The notes beneath the pieces are model-generated. The model had not been told where the DNA came from. It searched no databases and was given only the letters and a program-made list of their open reading frames with translations. Positions 17,979 to 26,630 of a stretch of DNA of 64,000 bases are shown here, piece after piece. Position 1 is the first letter of the stretch. Every line of letters begins with the position of its first letter. Source of the stretch: Hyunsoonleella flava (GTDB lineage Bacteria > Bacteroidota > Bacteroidia > Flavobacteriales > Flavobacteriaceae); the NCBI RefSeq assembly GCF_004310325.1, contig NZ_SIRT01000003.1, positions 1 to 64,000 on the forward strand. Reading direction: 5' to 3'. The translations under genes and the position numbers were made by a program.

Positions 17979-19418
17979 TTATTTTAGAACCGTAATAGAT
18001 CCCTTCTTTATATTTTGATTTGAGGTTTTGATAATATAATAGTAAACCGGATTTACATCCTTGAAATTTAAGCCACTTTCAGGCCAATTATTTTGATAGT
18101 CATTTGTGCGTAACACCACTTTTCCCTGTGCACTTATTAATGTAACTTCCGTATTAGTTCCACTGACAAATTCTTGCGGTATTACCCATGTGTCATTAAT
18201 GCCATCGCCATTGGGCGTAATCACATTAGGAATATTTGCCACATCAGGAAACGGCTCAGTAACTCTAAAGTTTATTTCTTGTGTAGCATTACAGCCCTCG
18301 GTTTGTGTAATCTTTACTTTGTAGTTACCTTGCTCTGTTACTTCATAGCTATTTTCATCAGCACCACTAATTCGTGCATCATTCAAATACCATTCAAATA
18401 TGGGATTGGTTGCTGATGTGGTTACATTTACCATCAATCTTTCACCAGATTCCAGTCTATTATTTTCATCTACATCAATTTCACTTGTAAAATCTGTATT
18501 TATCAAATTTATTGACGCTGAAGCGGTACAGTCATCTAAATCTATCCTTACATCATATTTACCTGCTTCGTTGGTTTCATACATTTGGTTAGTAGCACCT
18601 GCAATTGCTTCGCCATCTTTAAACCATTGATAGGATGTACCTTTAATAGCACTTAGGGTAGTTGGACCATTTGTAACACAATAGGGATTACCCAAACTAG
18701 AACTAATTGAAGATGATGTTGAACCAGATGTCACTTCACTTACCGTAACTCTATTAGAAAATGAATCTGACGTACAGGTGCCGTAATTGGTTTCAACAAA
18801 ATATGTGCCTTCCGTATTCACCTCTAGACTTTCACCAGATGCTACAAAAACTGATGTGGTAGGACTTGTTTCTTTGTACCAGTTAAAAGTTAGGCTAGGG
18901 TATTGCAAAGGCGAATCATTCATCGCATCACCTGGATTATCAATAGTAAGCAGATAACTTCCTCCAGCGCAGAACACACCTGTATCAATCAAATTGTTGA
19001 TGGTAAATGGACTGTCTTGTATCTTGTAATAAGCAGCAAACACATTTGAAGCACTACTTGTGGCCTCAGGAGCAGTACTTTTTACTCTTAACTTGTAACC
19101 TTCTCCAGCAGTTTCTGTAGGTATTGAAAAACTTAATGTAGCAGGAGAAGTAGTTACACTTCCCGCGGCAGAAGTATATACAGTTGTGGCATTGGAAAAA
19201 CTGCCGCTTTCATCGGAAAATTCTATAATAAATGCATTGGATGCCCCTAAATTTCCCTCAGGTGAAAATGAAAACGTAACATCGTAGGAATTAAAAGTAG
19301 AACTAGCACATGCTTGAGTAAAGCCTAAATTAGGCTTACTTATAACCACTTGTGCCTTAAGGGTTGAGCTAAACCCGATAAGGAAAACAAGAAAATTAAA
19401 AATAGTAAAATTCCGCAT
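17979..19418 (-). CDS. T9SS type-B sorted secreted protein with Ig-like domains
   Basis: The signal peptide (1-23, ending LKAQ) is followed by a beta-sandwich region with paired Cys residues. Then come two Ig/PKD-like modules, seen as SYQWFKDGEAIAGATNQMY and EWYLNDARISGADENSYEV. The C-terminal about 85 residues are the gliding-motility-associated sorting domain (NVITPNGDGINDTWVIP, then KKGSITVLK at the end). It should be exported through the T9SS and stay on the surface or in the medium. It is one base upstream of the PorP-coiled coil gene, so the two are translationally close and likely functional partners. Confidence 0.9.
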   Translation of the reverse strand: MRNFTIFNFLVFLIGFSSTLKAQVVISKPNLGFTQACASSTFNSYDVTFSFSPEGNLGASNAFIIEFSDESGSFSNATTVYTSAAGSVTTSPATLSFSIPTETAGEGYKLRVKSTAPEATSSASNVFAAYYKIQDSPFTINNLIDTGVFCAGGSYLLTIDNPGDAMNDSPLQYPSLTFNWYKETSPTTSVFVASGESLEVNTEGTYFVETNYGTCTSDSFSNRVTVSEVTSGSTSSSISSSLGNPYCVTNGPTTLSAIKGTSYQWFKDGEAIAGATNQMYETNEAGKYDVRIDLDDCTASASINLINTDFTSEIDVDENNRLESGERLMVNVTTSATNPIFEWYLNDARISGADENSYEVTEQGNYKVKITQTEGCNATQEINFRVTEPFPDVANIPNVITPNGDGINDTWVIPQEFVSGTNTEVTLISAQGKVVLRTNDYQNNWPESGLNFKDVNPVYYYIIKTSNQNIKKGSITVLK

Positions 19419-19551
19419 GTAGTTCTATTATTTAATAAAACCTCTAGGAATTAGATTTCTAATGTTGCCATCAGACTTTGCCAATTATGTTGGGCTGTAA
19501 ATGAGATTAAATACCTAGAGTTATTTCATAATTATTGATTAATAATATGCT

Positions 19552-20874
19552 TTAGTCATCTATTGCATCTCTATCAATATTAGATGCTATGATTTTGTTT
19601 ATTCTAAGTCTATAATCTGGTCGTTTATAATTATCAGCAGCAATAAAGGTTTCAGTGTTATTACTCTTTGAGTATACATTAAAAAACACTCTGTTGCCAT
19701 ACCAATTTTCTAAATCGTCGTTGTTGGAATTATTTTCAACAAAAATGTTGCCGTTACAGTTATTGAAGTACATCTCTTCAAATCTTATTTTTTCTAAATT
19801 ACCTTGGTTAACGCGGATATTTTCATCTAAAATCACAGCAGGATTAAAGCCGGAAATAACACTTTTTGACATATTTAATTCTGCATCAGCTCCAACATAA
19901 ATCGCCTCATGCACCAAATTCATTTTAATTGCTGCTTCCAAATCTTTACTTGAGTTTAAAAACGTGAGATTGTTAGCATCTAATGATGTTTTACTCTTCT
20001 CAAAATCCACTTCTTCTTTCTTATGGTATGACAGTACCTCCAAACATCTATCACCACTTCCGTTTGAAGCATATGGTGACCTAACGGCTAGTGAGTTAGA
20101 AATTATTGACGTAGTTCCGTAATTAAATTTGAAATCTGTCCCTTTGGATCTATAAGACACCATATTCGACATGGAAATATTTCCTCCCCATATTTCAATT
20201 CCATCTTCACCAGCATTACTTACCATGATATGATCTATTTCGGTACCTGCTCCAACGCTGGCCAGCAATAACCCATTAAAGTATGTGTCCTGAGACACAC
20301 GCTTACCCGCACATTCAATACGAACATACCTTAAAACACCAGAAGAACCCAATATTTCATCTCCGCCATAATTAGTATTACCGTAATCAGATGGACTAAT
20401 ATTTGGATAAAAATTTGCTACAGAACCTGATCCGTATCTATTTATTGGAGCATCTCCAAGAATAATCAAACCACCCCAATCTCCAGTTTTTCTAATACTT
20501 CGATTGGAAGTAAAAATAATGGGATCTGTTGATTTTCCCTCTGCTAGAATTTGAGCACCTCTTGCTATGGTTAATGAGCCATTAGTCTTGTAATCACCTA
20601 AAATTACTGAGCCAGGTTCAATAGTTAGGGTTACACCAGGAGCAACAAAAACACTTCCTAAAAGTAAATAGACTTCACTTTTCTTCAATAGTGCATCTTC
20701 AGATATGGTTCCTGCTAAAATTTGTGTTGGCTCACCGTAATCAATCTTATTTGATTTAAACTGTGTCCAATTATTTAGCCAATTTACTTCCCCAACTATA
20801 CCTTTTTCCTGCTGTGCAAAACAACTAAAAGTGAGTGAGATTGCTAAAATGATTTGAGTAATGTTTTTCATCAT
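19552..20874 (-). CDS. secreted right-handed beta-helix protein
   Basis: This 440-residue protein has a signal peptide ending SCFAQ (about 1-21). Its middle has the short, Gly/Asn-rich strand-turn repeats of a parallel beta-helix, such as APGVTLTIEPGSVILGD, GSLTIARGAQILAEG, DWGGLIILGDAPIN, VLRYVRIECAG and GAGTEIDHIMVSNAGEDGIE. Related proteins in Bacteroidota are surface or secreted and lack known enzymatic residues. No T9SS sorting domain is recognisable at the C terminus (ending SNIDRDAIDD). It is the first gene of the surface-protein operon, with a 133-nt gap to the next gene. Function is not established. Confidence 0.8.
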   Translation of the reverse strand: MMKNITQIILAISLTFSCFAQQEKGIVGEVNWLNNWTQFKSNKIDYGEPTQILAGTISEDALLKKSEVYLLLGSVFVAPGVTLTIEPGSVILGDYKTNGSLTIARGAQILAEGKSTDPIIFTSNRSIRKTGDWGGLIILGDAPINRYGSGSVANFYPNISPSDYGNTNYGGDEILGSSGVLRYVRIECAGKRVSQDTYFNGLLLASVGAGTEIDHIMVSNAGEDGIEIWGGNISMSNMVSYRSKGTDFKFNYGTTSIISNSLAVRSPYASNGSGDRCLEVLSYHKKEEVDFEKSKTSLDANNLTFLNSSKDLEAAIKMNLVHEAIYVGADAELNMSKSVISGFNPAVILDENIRVNQGNLEKIRFEEMYFNNCNGNIFVENNSNNDDLENWYGNRVFFNVYSKSNNTETFIAADNYKRPDYRLRINKIIASNIDRDAIDD

Positions 20875-20920
20875 ACTTATTATTTTCCAATATGGTTAAA
20901 TGTCTAGAATTCAACATAAT

Positions 20921-20952
20921 CAAAAATAATAGAATTATCTATGAAATACCAA
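20921..20952 (-). promoter_or_regulatory. promoter of the surface-adhesin operon
   Basis: On the minus strand this is TTG (20950-20952), a 21-nt spacer and TATTTTTG (20921-20928). This would give a leader of about 40 nt before ATG 20874. Repeats of CGATGAAATAC overlap and flank it. Confidence 0.6.
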
Positions 20953-21015
20953 ATATTTCGATGAAATACACTTTTATTCATCAAATTAAACATAAAAAAT
21001 CGATGAAATACACTT
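20939..21015. promoter_or_regulatory. three phased direct repeats, candidate operator
   Basis: The 15-mer CGATGAAATACACTT occurs at 20959-20973 and 21001-21015, with a shorter match (CTATGAAATAC) at 20939-20949. Start-to-start distances are 20 and 42 bp, about two and four helical turns. The central copy is embedded in TATTTCgatGAAATA, a 6-bp inverted repeat (20954-20968). The set overlaps the -33 region of the operon promoter and reaches upstream, as an activator or repressor site would. The rest of the 20875-21165 gap is AT-rich with only a terminator at its far end. Confidence 0.6.
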
Positions 21016-21110
21016 ATAATTGTTATTGTGAAAATAAGAAAGAATTAGATTACAATTATTTTTAAAGATATTTATTTAGAAATATCCCTATGAAAATTGA
21101 AAAGAAAAAA

Positions 21111-21136
21111 CAAAAAAACCCAATAACATTGGGTTT
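21111..21136 (-). terminator. intrinsic terminator of the 21166-21612 gene
   Basis: The perfect 9-bp stem AAACCCAAT/ATTGGGTTT (21116-21124 with 21128-21136) has a 3-nt loop. On the minus strand it is followed by a T-run, 30 nt beyond the stop codon. Confidence 0.85.
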
Positions 21137-21165
21137 GCATATATTCTAATACTATCGACCATTTG

Positions 21166-21612
21166 TTAATGAAATTCGCTATACTCATGCAGCGATTTTA
21201 GAGTCTCTTCGTAAAATATTATAGCAGAAACTAAATCATTGGTATCAGAATATGGCAATATCCGTTTTTGAAATTCTGAATTTTTATCTAAAAATTCATC
21301 CGTAGCATCAAATTGATCATCAAGAGCTTTTCTATTATCGCTATCATTTGGAATTCCTAATGTAGACATGGTAACTCCAGGTTTTGTAGCAAATGCAATA
21401 TATGGCATCAGTTTTACCAAGCTTTCAATTCTTTCAACATAAAGTACTAATAACTCGCCTTTTGCCATTCTATCAAGCTCATCTTTACTATGATATTTTT
21501 TTATAGCTACGCCATCACTAATAATACTTTTTGGCTGTTTCTTTTTTTGTGCGAAACCTACACCAGAAATTAATATAAAGCAAAAAATAAGAAAAAATAA
21601 TTTCGTTTTCAT
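21166..21612 (-). CDS. hypothetical secreted protein
   Basis: The 148-residue protein has a clear signal peptide (1-21, ending VGFAQ) followed by KKKQPKSI. The mature part is mostly helical (KDELDRMAKGELLVLYVERIESLVKLMPYIAF) with no cysteines and no motif that I recognise. It is a single-gene unit with its own terminator, between the surface operon and a divergent HAD phosphatase gene. A periplasmic location is inferred from the signal peptide only. Confidence 0.7.
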   Translation of the reverse strand: MKTKLFFLIFCFILISGVGFAQKKKQPKSIISDGVAIKKYHSKDELDRMAKGELLVLYVERIESLVKLMPYIAFATKPGVTMSTLGIPNDSDNRKALDDQFDATDEFLDKNSEFQKRILPYSDTNDLVSAIIFYEETLKSLHEYSEFH

Positions 21613-21818
21613 GGATCATGATTTGGGTTTAGGTCGCTAATTTATGTAATTTATCGTAAAAAACAAGCGTTTTATCGATTTTTTTAAAGAAATTTGACTT
21701 AAATTGCAACTCAATTTCAATCTAATTAGATTAAAAATACATATTTGAGTATTAATTAATACGTTATTCATTTTTTCAGCTTAAACAATAAAGTACTTTT
21801 ACCACTTAAATTAAATAC

Positions 21819-22640
21819 ATGAAATTATCACAGGTTAAACTTGTAGTTACCGATATGGATGGCACTTTGTTAAATGCTCAGCATGAAGTAAGTCCCTTAT
21901 TTTTTAAACTTTTCAAAAAACTAAAAAAACACAATATTATTTTTGTTGCTGCCAGTGGCAGGCCTTATTATGGGATGGTAGACAAACTAGGTGCCATAAA
22001 AGACAATGTGCTAATTGTAGCGGAAAATGGTGGTTTGGCTATTCAGAATGATAATGTACTGCTATCCAACCCTATCAAAGAAAAAAATCTAAACAGATTT
22101 ATAACAATAATTAGCGATATTAAAAATACGCATCCTGTGTTTTGCACGCGCCATAGAGCATATGTAATGAACAAATCTGAAAAGTTGTTAGGGCTATTAT
22201 CAGAATACTACCATAATTATAAGGTAATTAGCGATCCACATAATATTAAGGAGGAAGTATACAAAATCGCTTTATTTCACGAAGAAAGTTCAGAAAAATT
22301 TGTATATCCATATGTGAAGCAACTAGAATCAGAATTTAAGGTAAAACTATCTGCAACACATTGGGTTGATATTTCTGAAAACATCGCTAATAAAGGTACT
22401 GCCATTAAACAAATACAACAGAAATATAGCATAAGCCCAGAGGAGACTTTGGCTTTTGGAGATTACAATAACGACTTGGAAATGCTAGAAAATGCTTATT
22501 TTAGTTTTGCCATGGAAAATGCACATCCTTCAATAAAATCTGCAGCACGATTTGAAACCAAAAGCAATAACGACCTGGGAGTTGAAATTATACTGCAAAA
22601 GCTATTGGAAGAAAAAGAAAAATTGGTAGCTAAACCATAA
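21819..22640 (+). CDS. Cof-type HAD superfamily phosphatase
   Basis: This is a cytoplasmic haloacid-dehalogenase hydrolase of the Cof/YbjI group (class IIB cap), which acts on sugar phosphates or similar small phosphoesters. The nucleophile motif is DMDGT with D12 and D14. Motif II is AASGRP (about 44-49), a conserved Lys lies in NKGTAIKQI (about 187-195), and the metal motif is GDYNNDLEML (about 213-222). The length of 273 residues is typical. The substrate cannot be read from sequence. It is followed after 71 nt by a lipoprotein gene. Confidence 0.92.
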   Translation: MKLSQVKLVVTDMDGTLLNAQHEVSPLFFKLFKKLKKHNIIFVAASGRPYYGMVDKLGAIKDNVLIVAENGGLAIQNDNVLLSNPIKEKNLNRFITIISDIKNTHPVFCTRHRAYVMNKSEKLLGLLSEYYHNYKVISDPHNIKEEVYKIALFHEESSEKFVYPYVKQLESEFKVKLSATHWVDISENIANKGTAIKQIQQKYSISPEETLAFGDYNNDLEMLENAYFSFAMENAHPSIKSAARFETKSNNDLGVEIILQKLLEEKEKLVAKP

Positions 22641-22711
22641 GTTTTTATCTTTATTACGCAACCTTTACTTATTTTTTACATCAATATAAAGAAAGAACAC
22701 ATCTATTTATC

Positions 22712-23179
22712 ATGAAATTTAAGTTTATAGCCCCAATAATATCACTATTCTTTATACTTGGTTGTAGTGTTAATGATGACACCCCAGAAATACAAGATCA
22801 ACAAGAAGCACAGGTTTTTCAGTGGCATTTAACAAATGTCTCTGGCGGTATTGCTGGTGTTGATATTGATTTTGAAACTGATACTATTATCTGGGTTTTT
22901 AGTGTTGATTTTGTGGGTAATGGTGTGCTAAATGTGCAAAACCAAAATTCAGATAGTTCTAAAGAAGATGGTTTGGATACTGGTGTTTATTCTATCTCAA
23001 TACCTGTTTACGATTCACAATCTATTCTTTTTATTAATGGCGATGAATATGCAGGGTTACTTACCCCTACTGAAGAAGATTTGATTATAAACCAGAACAT
23101 CACATCATCTGGAGCAACTGGTTCTGATGGATTTATTTACACATTTAAACGAAAGGTTGTAACTGAAACAACTGATTAA
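22712..23179 (+). CDS. hypothetical lipoprotein
   Basis: The 155-residue protein has a lipoprotein signal peptide (1-17, lipobox ILGC, Cys 18) followed by the acidic stretch SVNDDTPEIQD. The rest is rich in beta-strand patterns (FQWHLTNVSGGIAGVDIDF, GVYSISIPVYDSQSILFING, FIYTFKRKV), like the small lipocalin-type lipoproteins common in Flavobacteriia. Attachment to the membrane follows from the lipobox. Its stop overlaps by 4 bp the end of the convergent gene at 23176-24435. Confidence 0.72.
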   Translation: MKFKFIAPIISLFFILGCSVNDDTPEIQDQQEAQVFQWHLTNVSGGIAGVDIDFETDTIIWVFSVDFVGNGVLNVQNQNSDSSKEDGLDTGVYSISIPVYDSQSILFINGDEYAGLLTPTEEDLIINQNITSSGATGSDGFIYTFKRKVVTETTD

Positions 23180-24435
23180 GTTTTTTGTTTTTTCTTTTTT
23201 GCTGCAGGAAACAATACATTATTAAGAATTAAGCGATAGCCTGGTGAAGTAGGATGTAAATCCAACTCTGTTTTTGCATCTCCTACCCTATGTTGGTAAT
23301 CTTCTGGGTCGTGCCCACCATAAAATGTAAAAAAGCCTTTACCCTTAATACCATGAATATATTTGGCTTCTCCATTGGTTCTGTTTTCACCCATTATCAA
23401 TACATTCGATTTTATTTCATCTCTTGTAAAAGCAGTAGTTTGCCCCATAAACCCCTTAACTAATGCTGTATGATTTTGACATAGCATGGTTGGGATTGGG
23501 TCCCATTTTGCAGAAAACTCCATAAGAGAAAAATAATCCGTTGTTTTGGAAATAGCGCGCTTTCGAGTGGTATCAATTGACGAAAACTCATAAACCTTGG
23601 GGTTTCTTTCCAGTAGAAAGTTGGTAAAAGCAAAAGTTTTATTGAAATCAATTTTATTCTGATATGCGGGGTCACTACCATCGCCATCAAACATAGGTTC
23701 ACAAATATCAATACCTTCTGCAGCGAGTGCTATATCAAAACTATCTGTGGCGCTGCACATGGCAAACATAAAGCCTCCACCCAAAACATAGTTGCGTATT
23801 TTTAATGCTACATCCAGTTTTGCGTCAGATACCTTGGCGTACCCAAGTTTTGTTGCCAAAGCTTCTGCTTCTTTCTTTTCTTGTATGTACCAAGATGATG
23901 AACGATACATACCGTAAAACTTCCCGTATTGCCCTGTAAAATCTTCATGGTGCAAATGCAACCAATCAAATAGTAAAAGCCCATCATTTAAAACTTCTTC
24001 ATCATAAACGGTTTCATACGGAATCTCAGCATACTTCAAAACCATGGTAACCGCATCATCCCATGGCAATTTACCTTTAGGCGTATAAACTGCTATTTTT
24101 GGAGCTTTCTCCAAAACTATAGCTTCCATATTTTGACTTGGACTTGCTATTTCCTCAAGAATACTTTCGGCTTTACCATTAGAAATTATTTCAAAAGAGA
24201 CGCCTCTAATTTGGCATTCTTGCTGAATTGTTTCTGTGTCGGGCAATAAAAAGGAGCCTCCTCTGTAATTCAATAACCATTTTACCTTTAGCTGCTTTTC
24301 AAGCGTCCAATAGGTAATCCCGTAAGCCTTTAGATGGTTTTTTTGAGTTTCTGCATCCATTGGAATAAGGATATAGGATGCATAAGATTTAAATGCTAAA
24401 CAATAAAAAATCAGTATAAAAATTATCTTTTTCAA
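23176..24435 (-). CDS. conserved exported protein, often misnamed asparagine synthetase B
   Basis: The 419-residue protein has a signal peptide (1-19, ending SYA). Homologues in Bacteroidota often carry the label 'asparagine synthetase B', but neither the N-terminal Cys nucleophile nor an ATP-pyrophosphatase SGGxDS loop is present, so that name is not supported. Conserved-looking blocks are KWLLNYRGGSFLLPD, NYVLGGGFMFAMCSATDSFD, FYGGHDPEDYQHRVG and HPTSPGYRLILNNVLFPA. The glycine-rich pattern resembles glutamine-amidotransferase-like or ThuA-like folds; this is only an impression. The protein ends in the basic tail KKKKQKT. Confidence 0.75.
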   Translation of the reverse strand: MKKIIFILIFYCLAFKSYASYILIPMDAETQKNHLKAYGITYWTLEKQLKVKWLLNYRGGSFLLPDTETIQQECQIRGVSFEIISNGKAESILEEIASPSQNMEAIVLEKAPKIAVYTPKGKLPWDDAVTMVLKYAEIPYETVYDEEVLNDGLLLFDWLHLHHEDFTGQYGKFYGMYRSSSWYIQEKKEAEALATKLGYAKVSDAKLDVALKIRNYVLGGGFMFAMCSATDSFDIALAAEGIDICEPMFDGDGSDPAYQNKIDFNKTFAFTNFLLERNPKVYEFSSIDTTRKRAISKTTDYFSLMEFSAKWDPIPTMLCQNHTALVKGFMGQTTAFTRDEIKSNVLIMGENRTNGEAKYIHGIKGKGFFTFYGGHDPEDYQHRVGDAKTELDLHPTSPGYRLILNNVLFPAAKKKKQKT

Positions 24436-24537
24436 ATGAGGCTGATATTGAATAAACAGTTGAGTCTGTCTACAGAATTCTAGAGTAAGATACTTAAAAA
24501 TGAGAATTAAGGAGACTGTTTAAGAAAAAATTATAAA

Positions 24538-24918
24538 TTACAGCTTCCCAAAAAAATTGGTGATATCAAAAAAATAAGTCTTCTCTTCATTGGTCTTAAA
24601 AACTTTTATGACTAAAACATCATAGCTTTTATTGCCCTCATGAACCAAAGATTGCTGCACCAAACCCCAATCAATCCCTCTTTGCCCTTCTTTTTTTCCA
24701 ACAAATTCATATTCGAGAGGAATACCCTGCATACTACCACTGGCATGAATAACTACTGCATCCTCCATACTCAACCCAGAACTTTCTTCATAATAGGCTT
24801 TAGAAGAACTAGATTTACTCGACCTGTTTTCAACAGAACTATACGATTTTGAACCTCCACATGATGTCAAAATGACGAACATCCCCAAAAAAAATAGATT
24901 TCTTAAAATAGTTTTCAT
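24538..24918 (-). CDS. hypothetical lipoprotein downstream of dnaB
   Basis: ATG 24918 begins MKTILRNLFFLGMFVILTSC, a clean lipoprotein signal with Cys at residue 20. It is followed by a Ser-rich linker (GGSKSYSSVENRSSKSSSSK) and a compact C-terminal domain of about 75 residues with VVIHASGSMQGIPLEYEFVG. The frame is open further upstream to 25032, but that would run inside dnaB and destroy the signal, so the internal start is preferred. The product is 126 residues. The start is one base from the dnaB stop codon, suggesting co-transcription. Function unknown. Confidence 0.78.
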   Translation of the reverse strand: MKTILRNLFFLGMFVILTSCGGSKSYSSVENRSSKSSSSKAYYEESSGLSMEDAVVIHASGSMQGIPLEYEFVGKKEGQRGIDWGLVQQSLVHEGNKSYDVLVIKVFKTNEEKTYFFDITNFFGKL

Positions 24919-24919
24919 A

Positions 24920-26464
24920 TTAAAAAGGTACATCGTTATCATCTTCCTCGTCGTTAAAAGAACTTCCAAAAGCTTCATCCGGACTTGCTGCAAAGTTATC
25001 TGCCTTAAAGGTATCGTCATTGGCTGCAGCATTCATTTTGCTGTGGAATTCAAACGGAGAGTCAAAATCGTCCAAATTATCAAATTTACCTAAATGGCCG
25101 ATGAATTTTAATCGAATGTTATCCAAACCACCATTTCTGTGCTTAGCAATAATAAATTCAGCTTGCCCTTCAGTTGGTGTTCGTTCCTCATCGTCCCATT
25201 CGTCAATCTTGTAATATTCTGGTCTGTAAATAAAACTAACAATATCAGCATCTTGCTCAATCGCTCCGGATTCACGTAAGTCGGACAATAAAGGCCTTTT
25301 ACTGCCACCCCGTGTTTCAACTGCTCTAGATAACTGAGATAAGGCAATTACCGGAACATTTAATTCTTTTGCCAAAGCTTTGAGGTTTCTGGAAATCATT
25401 GAAATTTCCTGCTCACGATTTCCTGAGTGACTGCTTCCGCCCGTCATTAACTGTAAATAATCAATCATTATCAATTTGATACCATGCTGTGAGGATAAAC
25501 GGCGCGCTTTTGCACGTAAATCGAAAATGGATAATGACGGTGTATCATCAATAAATAATGGTGCTTTTTCTAAATCCTTTACTTTTACATTTAGTTGCTC
25601 CCATTCATGTTTTTCCAATTTTCCAGTTCTCAGCTTTTCTGACGATAATCCTGTTTCACTTGAAATAAGACGCGTAATTAGCTGCACAGATGCCATCTCT
25701 AGAGAGAAAAACGCAACAGGAATATTTTGGTCTACAGCAATATTTCTGGCCATAGAAAGTGTAAGTGCTGTTTTACCCATACCAGGACGTGCCGCTACAA
25801 TCACTAAATCGGAGGGCTGCCAACCTGATGTTAATTTATCCAGCTTATGAAACCCTGTTGGAATACCACTTAAACCTTCTTTATTGGAAATTTCCTCAAT
25901 TTTCTTTTTAGCCTGAATTACTAATTCTTGAGCAGTTTCACTGGATTTTTTAATATTCCCTTGAGTAACTTCGTAGAGTTTTGATTCGGCTTTGTCCAAT
26001 AAATCAAAAACATCCTTGGTTTCATCGTACGAATCTTCAATAATTTCGTTTGAAATTTTAATCAAGCTTCGCTGAATAAACTTTTGAAGTATGATACGTG
26101 CATGAAACTCAATATGAGCAGAAGATGATACTTTTTGTGTAAGGGAAATTAGGTAAAAATCGCCGCCTACCATTTCCAGCTTACCGTTTTTCTTTAATTG
26201 GGTGGAAACGGTTAATAAGTCCACAGGTTCACTGCCTTCAAATAACTGAAAAATGGCTTCAAAGATAAGTTGATGCGCCTCTTTGTAAAATGCATCAGGA
26301 CTTAAAATGTCAATTACCTCATCAACACCTTTTTTATCAATCATCATCGCCCCAAGCACAACTTCTTCTAAATCAACTGCTTGCGGAGGTATTTTACCCT
26401 TCTCAAGATTGATAATAGTACTTTTATCTACTTTGTATCCCGTTATTTGGTTAGGTTGTTTCAT
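24920..26464 (-). CDS. dnaB: replicative DNA helicase
   Basis: DnaB is the hexameric helicase that unwinds DNA at the replication fork. The N-terminal domain (about 20-120, PQAVDLEEVVLGAMMIDKKG) is followed by the RecA-like helicase core. Walker A is AARPGMGKTALTLSMA (about 225), Walker B is IKLIMIDYLQLM, and ALSQLSRAVETRGGSKRP and RESGAIEQDADIVSFIYRPE lie downstream. The acidic tail (DEEDDNDVPF) is typical. ATG 26464 gives MKQPNQITGYKV and a 514-residue protein. An upstream start at 26482 would add six unconvincing residues. No intein is present. Confidence 0.97.
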   Translation of the reverse strand: MKQPNQITGYKVDKSTIINLEKGKIPPQAVDLEEVVLGAMMIDKKGVDEVIDILSPDAFYKEAHQLIFEAIFQLFEGSEPVDLLTVSTQLKKNGKLEMVGGDFYLISLTQKVSSSAHIEFHARIILQKFIQRSLIKISNEIIEDSYDETKDVFDLLDKAESKLYEVTQGNIKKSSETAQELVIQAKKKIEEISNKEGLSGIPTGFHKLDKLTSGWQPSDLVIVAARPGMGKTALTLSMARNIAVDQNIPVAFFSLEMASVQLITRLISSETGLSSEKLRTGKLEKHEWEQLNVKVKDLEKAPLFIDDTPSLSIFDLRAKARRLSSQHGIKLIMIDYLQLMTGGSSHSGNREQEISMISRNLKALAKELNVPVIALSQLSRAVETRGGSKRPLLSDLRESGAIEQDADIVSFIYRPEYYKIDEWDDEERTPTEGQAEFIIAKHRNGGLDNIRLKFIGHLGKFDNLDDFDSPFEFHSKMNAAANDDTFKADNFAASPDEAFGSSFNDEEDDNDVPF

Positions 26465-26579
26465 GGCTACGAAAATATACAAATAAAGTATGGCATTTTA
26501 AAAAAATAGGGCTTCGTTGTGAACGCTTCATTAACAAAAGAACTGTTAATAACTCAATTCTATTGTGAATAACCATAAA

Positions 26580-26610
26580 AAAAATCTGAAGCAAAAACTT
26601 CAGATTTTTT
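26580..26610. terminator. terminator downstream of accA
   Basis: The 12-bp stem AAAAATCTGAAG/CTTCAGATTTTT (26580-26591 with 26598-26609) has loop CAAAAA and T-runs in both directions. It lies about 20 nt past the accA stop (minus strand) and separates accA from dnaB. Confidence 0.85.
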
Positions 26611-26630
26611 ATCTTTTGGTTTTAAAGGGG

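Noticed and set aside
21819-22640. Specific substrate name for the HAD phosphatase
   Set aside because: Cof-type members are promiscuous, and the sequence does not identify the substrate.
24919-25032. Extended start of the 24538-24918 lipoprotein
   Set aside because: It lies inside dnaB and would bury the lipoprotein signal peptide.
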